The position numbers and the translations under genes are program-made. Source: Chloroflexota bacterium (lineage in GTDB: Bacteria; Chloroflexota; Anaerolineae; Aggregatilineales; Phototrophicaceae). Taken from it: DNA of 36,818 bases. The notes beneath the pieces were generated by a model. The model did not search any database, had not been told where the DNA came from, and was given only the letters and a program-made list of their open reading frames with translations. Where the stretch lies: NCBI GenBank assembly GCA_011525385.1, contig WTGF01000007.1, forward strand, positions 1 through 36,818. Direction: 5' to 3'. Numbering within the stretch: position 1 is the first letter of the stretch; each line of letters begins with the position of its first letter. Shown in pieces: positions 33,520 to 36,818 of this stretch.

Positions 33520-34458
33520 CTAGCTGTCCGCGCGAAAGGTAACGCGGAAAGATTTCAAGGATTCGCGGCCGCTTTCGGTATAACAGCGCCCGGTGGTCAA
33601 ATCGGCACGCAGGGCGTCCGATGCGCCGGGCATGTCGATTGAATAACTGATGCCTTCGTCCATCTGGAAATCGGCATAGCCGGTTCCGCGCTCCGGTTTG
33701 AGCCCGCTGAGAAAGACGTTTTCCTCATCGCCCCAGCGCACGCGGATTCTTTGTCCCGGGATGCCACGGCCCAGGTAATCGACGATCTTGACTTCAATCA
33801 CCGCTCGATCGACGGTATCGCAGAAGGTGCTGGCCGGCAAGGGTGAGAAGGTCCGCTGCGGGACTGACGTGGCGACTGCGCGCAAGGTCGCGGTCGCTCT
33901 GCTGGCGCGCCTGGAGGGTGTCTTGGTAGGGGGCGGCGTCGACGAAGGCAGAGGCGCTGCCGGGTCGGAGGCCGCTGCCGGTTTGTCAGGGAGGTCTTCG
34001 GCTGGCAGCAAGGGTTCGGCACAGCCGCTGCGTCCCTGCGCTGTGTACATGCGCGCCGCCATACGCAAGGCCTTGACACCGCTTTCATTGTTTATGTAAT
34101 CGCTGCTGGCGAGCTCGCAGGCGGCATCAGCCAGCGCTTGCAAAGGATCGCCAAGTGGACGAAGTGCGACCAGTTTTTCCAAAGCTCGGTGCAGATCGCC
34201 ACTATGCTCATATTCCAGGGCGATCGCAATCATGTAATGGTTGCGATCTTGTTGTTTCAACTGAAAGGGCTCGGTATTGCGCTCCGGCAGCGGACCCATG
34301 GCCCAACTGGCGCCGAGGCCCAATACCAGCCCGACAACCAGCGCAAAAGAAAAGAACCCATAAGAAAAAAAGGATTGCGAACGCGGTTCTTCGGGCTCCC
34401 TTTGCGGGGGTGGCGGCCGCGGACGAACCCATGCCGGCGGCGGCAATTTGCGTTCCAC
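33520..34458 (-). CDS. Membrane-anchored protein with C-terminal beta-domain
   Basis: A 312-residue protein. A Pro/Arg-rich N-terminus (residues 1-27, cytoplasmic) is followed by one membrane helix (about 32-52). A helical region (QDRNHYMIAIALEYEHSGDLHRALEKLVALRPLGDPLQALADAACELASS) then a Ser/Pro/Thr/Arg-rich linker leads to a C-terminal beta-rich domain (AVIEVKIVDYLGRGIPGQRIRVRWGDEENVFLSGLKPERGTGYADFQM...), similar to surface Ig-like or carboxypeptidase-regulatory repeats. Its GTG start shares one base with the stop of the upstream gene (TAGTG), and AAGGGGG lies upstream, so it is translationally coupled. Function unknown; the helical part matches the upstream protein. Confidence 0.8.
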   Translation of the reverse strand: MERKLPPPAWVRPRPPPPQREPEEPRSQSFFSYGFFSFALVVGLVLGLGASWAMGPLPERNTEPFQLKQQDRNHYMIAIALEYEHSGDLHRALEKLVALRPLGDPLQALADAACELASSDYINNESGVKALRMAARMYTAQGRSGCAEPLLPAEDLPDKPAAASDPAAPLPSSTPPPTKTPSRRASRATATLRAVATSVPQRTFSPLPASTFCDTVDRAVIEVKIVDYLGRGIPGQRIRVRWGDEENVFLSGLKPERGTGYADFQMDEGISYSIDMPGASDALRADLTTGRCYTESGRESLKSFRVTFRADS

Positions 34459-34847
34459 TAGCGTCCCCCTTCACGCAGGTCCAGGAAGGGCTCCATCGCC
34501 GGCGTCAGCCGCCCCAAGCCCCGCGCCAAAGCCACCAACAGACGAATGTCGCGTATATCGCGCGCCGAAGAGGCGATCACTCTATCCGTTAGCCGCTGCA
34601 CGTATCGCGGAGCGTCATCGACCCGCAGGCGGCTCAGGCGATCAAGCGCGCCCGGCAAATCGCCATCAGCGGCATAACCGGCTGCGATCATAACCGCATA
34701 ATCGTCGCGGAAGGATTGCGCCAGTTCGGTCATGTCGCCCCGATAAGTGTCCCGCGGGAACTGGAACCAGCCCAGGTACAAGCCGAGCAGTCCGCCGAGG
34801 ACCAAACCCGGGAGCATGAATTGCAAGAAGGGTCTCACGAGTCGCAT
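34458..34847 (-). CDS. Small membrane protein paralogous to the downstream gene
   Basis: A 129-residue protein with one N-terminal membrane helix (FLQFMLPGLVLGGLLGLYLGWF) followed by a helical region (DYAVMIAAGYAADGDLPGALDRLSRLRVDDAPRYVQRLTDRVIASSARDIRDIRLLVALARGLG). The pattern of helix, short linker, A-x2-Y-x4-GDL-x2-AL-x2-L, then SS is the same as in the downstream protein, so the two appear to be paralogues in one operon, the second having gained a beta-domain. Start ATG at 34847 has no good ribosome site. Function unknown. Confidence 0.75.
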   Translation of the reverse strand: MRLVRPFLQFMLPGLVLGGLLGLYLGWFQFPRDTYRGDMTELAQSFRDDYAVMIAAGYAADGDLPGALDRLSRLRVDDAPRYVQRLTDRVIASSARDIRDIRLLVALARGLGRLTPAMEPFLDLREGGR

Positions 34848-35038
34848 TTCACGTGATTATCGACGGTTTCATCATATAACGAAGACCTTGCCATTAACAG
34901 CAAGAGTCGCCGCCTTGCCCGCGAGCAAAGGGAGGATTTGCGTTTTAGCCGATATGTTCAGGCAATATATGGCTTTCGAGCAGTGCCTGTTGACTTGAAG
35001 AAACCGTCGTCAGTCTCGTCGATTGATACAGGCAATTT

Positions 35039-36490
35039 CTACGATTGCAAGGCCGCAATAGTCTGGCAAGCCGGGCAACTGCCGTCGGGGCGGATAATCG
35101 CGTAGCCTGCTTGCGGATCGTCGCCGTAGTTTTCGAAGTCGATATTCCAGACGATGATCAGCTCGACCGGCATCCGCTGAAAGTTGGCGGAGATCTGTAT
35201 CGCCTGCGCCAACCATTCTGCTTGCTCTTGTACGGATGTATATGTCGCCCAATTGAAGGCGTCGGGCAGGCGACCATAGCCCTCGGGCGAAAGATAGCCC
35301 ATCTCGGTCATGCACATGGGTATATCGAAGTTGCGGAAGGGGAATGCCACGCGCCCCAGCATCAGTGGCAGGTAACGCGTCGGATATTCGTCACGCGGGT
35401 CGCCGCCTTGCGAGGTCGGCGGCAAGATGCCTTCGTTATAGTGCGCGCCTATGCAATCGGCAAATTCGGCCACGCCGGCGTTGGCCATGCCCCAGTAATA
35501 GCGATCATCGTTCCAAACCGAGGCTAGTCCAAAGGCGCCTTCCGCGCCCGTGGGGGCCAGCGCGCCAGTGATGACGATGGTATCGGGATTGGCGGTTTTG
35601 ATCTGGGTATAGGCTTTTTCCAGCATAACCTTGTAGCGGCGCGGATCAATCTGTCCCGTAGGCCATTCGCGGTCGATGTTCATCTCGTTCCAGACTTCAA
35701 TGGCATCGGCGCCCAAGCCGGCTACTCCGCCCAGGAATTCGGCATATTCATCGAGGTAGGCGTCGCCGCCCTCCGCCAGCGCGTGTTTTTCGCCGGTGAT
35801 ACTCAGCAGGACCAGGAATCCCGCTTCGTGTGACCAATTGATGCGGTCGCGCGCTACGGTCAGGTCTGTGCCTTCGAAATAGGGGATCTGCCACTTGACC
35901 CAGGTCATGCCCGCCGACTTCATCGCTCCCTTGGCCGCGTCGCCAAAGTGCAGGACGTGCCCACCGACCGGTATCGGCAAGCGGTTTTCCACTTGCGGCG
36001 CCGGAATCATTTGCGCTTCCGCGCTCTCGCCTTCGGCGGGGATGTCTTCAGTGGTCTCCGCCATGGCGGTATATTCGATCACTTGTACCGGCACGCTGTT
36101 CATCGTTTGGCCATCGTTGTTGATGGCGATCGGCCCCAGAACATAATAGAAGTTCTCCTGCGCGCTGTTGATGGCATGAAGCCGCACTTGATACAGGCCG
36201 TCGGGGAAGACAGCTGTATGCCAGGCGCCAATCTCGCCATCCACGATCGTAGCCATCGGTGGCAATACGATGGGCGTCCAGAGATCCGTCGCTGGCATTG
36301 TCGGATCATAGCGCGCCGCTTCGACATAGAAAAACTGCTGATCCGGGACGTTTGCCGTGCCCCGTAGATCAACCGAGCCGGTGACGATGTTGTGGGCTGG
36401 ATCCCATTCGAGCCTTAAGTCGGCAGTTTGCGCTGCGCTAACAAATGTGATCACAAAGAACATAAGTGATTGCCAGATTAAACGTCGCAT
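35039..36490 (-). CDS. Secreted glycosidase-like protein (clan GH-A type)
   Basis: A 483-residue protein with a signal peptide (RRLIWQSLMFFVITFVSAAQT). An N-terminal beta-rich domain (about 25-135, DLRLEWDPAHNIVTGSVDLRG...) is followed by an acidic linker and a (beta/alpha)8-like domain. The acid/base is likely Glu269 in AIEVWNEMNI and the nucleophile Glu396 in CMTEMGYLS, the two carboxylates on strands 4 and 7 of the clan GH-A barrel, as in GH5/GH39 enzymes. Substrate unknown; exo- or endo-action on extracellular polysaccharide is likely. Monocistronic. Confidence 0.82.
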   Translation of the reverse strand: MRRLIWQSLMFFVITFVSAAQTADLRLEWDPAHNIVTGSVDLRGTANVPDQQFFYVEAARYDPTMPATDLWTPIVLPPMATIVDGEIGAWHTAVFPDGLYQVRLHAINSAQENFYYVLGPIAINNDGQTMNSVPVQVIEYTAMAETTEDIPAEGESAEAQMIPAPQVENRLPIPVGGHVLHFGDAAKGAMKSAGMTWVKWQIPYFEGTDLTVARDRINWSHEAGFLVLLSITGEKHALAEGGDAYLDEYAEFLGGVAGLGADAIEVWNEMNIDREWPTGQIDPRRYKVMLEKAYTQIKTANPDTIVITGALAPTGAEGAFGLASVWNDDRYYWGMANAGVAEFADCIGAHYNEGILPPTSQGGDPRDEYPTRYLPLMLGRVAFPFRNFDIPMCMTEMGYLSPEGYGRLPDAFNWATYTSVQEQAEWLAQAIQISANFQRMPVELIIVWNIDFENYGDDPQAGYAIIRPDGSCPACQTIAALQS

Positions 36491-36674
36491 GCTGACTCCC
36501 GTAGTCGCGCCAAAGTAACGCGCGGATTATAGAGCAGAGGAAAGCAATTGACCAAGTGGGAAGTCGTGATAAGGCCAGGGCAATCTCATCAAATTATTTT
36601 TCACCACCGAGGGTCGCGTAGACACTGACCGCCAGCACCGAGACTTAACCGCGAGTCTGTCAAAATGGAGGTGA

Positions 36675-36750
36675 TGTAGGGGCGACATACCATGTCGCCC
36701 GAAAGCGCAAAGCCCTGTAGCATCGGGCGACCAGATTGGTCGCCCCTGTT
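36675..36750. repeat. Paired hairpin repeat (family C)
   Basis: TGTAGGGGCGACA-TACCA-TGTCGCCC followed by GAAA, then about 22 bases, then CGGGCGACC-AGATT-GGTCGCCCC. The 17-bp sequence CGCGTAGACACTGACCG upstream, at 36615-36631, also occurs at 8748-8764. Otherwise the gap 36491-36771 holds nothing recognised. Confidence 0.8.
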
Positions 36751-36771
36751 TACGTTGCGGGCAGCCAACCC

Positions 36772-36818
36772 TGTAGTGGTCTCGAAAAACTGGACACCTA
36801 GTTGAGAGAGTATACTAG
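36772..36818 (+). mobile_element. Terminus of an IS3-family-like element, cut by the window
   Basis: TGTAGTGGTCTCGAAAAACT followed by GGACACC resembles the terminal inverted repeat of IS3-family elements, which start TG and typically read ...CCCAAAAACTGGACA. The window ends 47 bases in, so no transposase can be seen. Identity as IS3 is from memory of the end pattern. Confidence 0.45.

Noticed and set aside
2253..36750. CRISPR array
   Set aside because: Repeats here are dispersed or paired hairpins, not regularly spaced repeats with unique spacers, and no cas gene is seen.

Overview
The window is a stretch of GC-rich bacterial chromosome. It carries about 30 protein genes, one tRNA, one IS3-like end and an unusually large amount of short, structured intergenic repeat DNA. 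There is no ribosomal or other marker gene, so taxonomy is inference. The mix of carbohydrate hydrolases, a sugar ABC operon without its own ATPase, a Cys-rich repeat protein with an NCCF motif, a LysM/beta-helix secreted protein and many hairpin repeats fits an uncultured member of the Chloroflexota (Anaerolineae-like). That assignment is tentative.

Layout. 1-8.5 kb: a molybdopterin (sulfite-oxidase-like) oxidoreductase, an M20 amidohydrolase of the allantoate/carbamoyl-amino-acid type, two tandem paralogous MFS transporters, and a convergent CUT1-type sugar ABC operon (binding protein, permease, permease). 8.5-13 kb: a candidate structured RNA with an intrinsic terminator, a secreted protein with three Cys-rich repeats, a class I fructose-bisphosphate aldolase, an orphan ABC_sub_bind-type binding protein and a Maf pyrophosphatase. 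13-21 kb: a Bax-inhibitor-1 family membrane protein, a GH51 arabinofuranosidase, a MOSC protein overlapping a small membrane protein, a processive-type GT2 and a LysM/beta-helix secreted protein. 21-25 kb: a short conserved-looking ORF coupled to an SbcD-like nuclease, and an ADP-ribosylglycohydrolase. 25.2-27.1 kb: an AT-rich three-gene islet (TIGR04255-like protein, an overlapping small ORF, and a protein with a SHECD motif). 27-31 kb: a GH32 fructan/sucrose hydrolase, DinB-like protein, peptide deformylase and a lipoprotein thermonuclease. 31-36.8 kb: an ABC exporter, tRNA-Leu(UAA), small membrane proteins, a paralogous pair of membrane-anchored proteins, a clan GH-A-type secreted glycosidase, and the end of an IS3-like element.

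How the genes work together. GH51, GH32, the secreted GH-A-type protein, the sugar ABC importer, the MFS pair and the aldolase suggest a heterotroph that takes plant or microbial saccharides apart and feeds them to glycolysis. Most other genes are housekeeping or envelope functions in short units of one to three genes.

Most distinctive content. Four families of short repeats are interleaved: (A) two MITE-like elements with about 23-bp terminal inverted repeats and perfect 9-bp target duplications; (B) two approximately 205-bp elements sharing a 45-bp GC-rich hairpin core, one nested inside an A element; (C) paired hairpins whose arms change in a compensatory way; (D) four copies of an approximately 90-bp REP-like sequence. 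The AT-rich TIGR04255 islet is the best candidate for an undescribed, possibly defensive, gene system.
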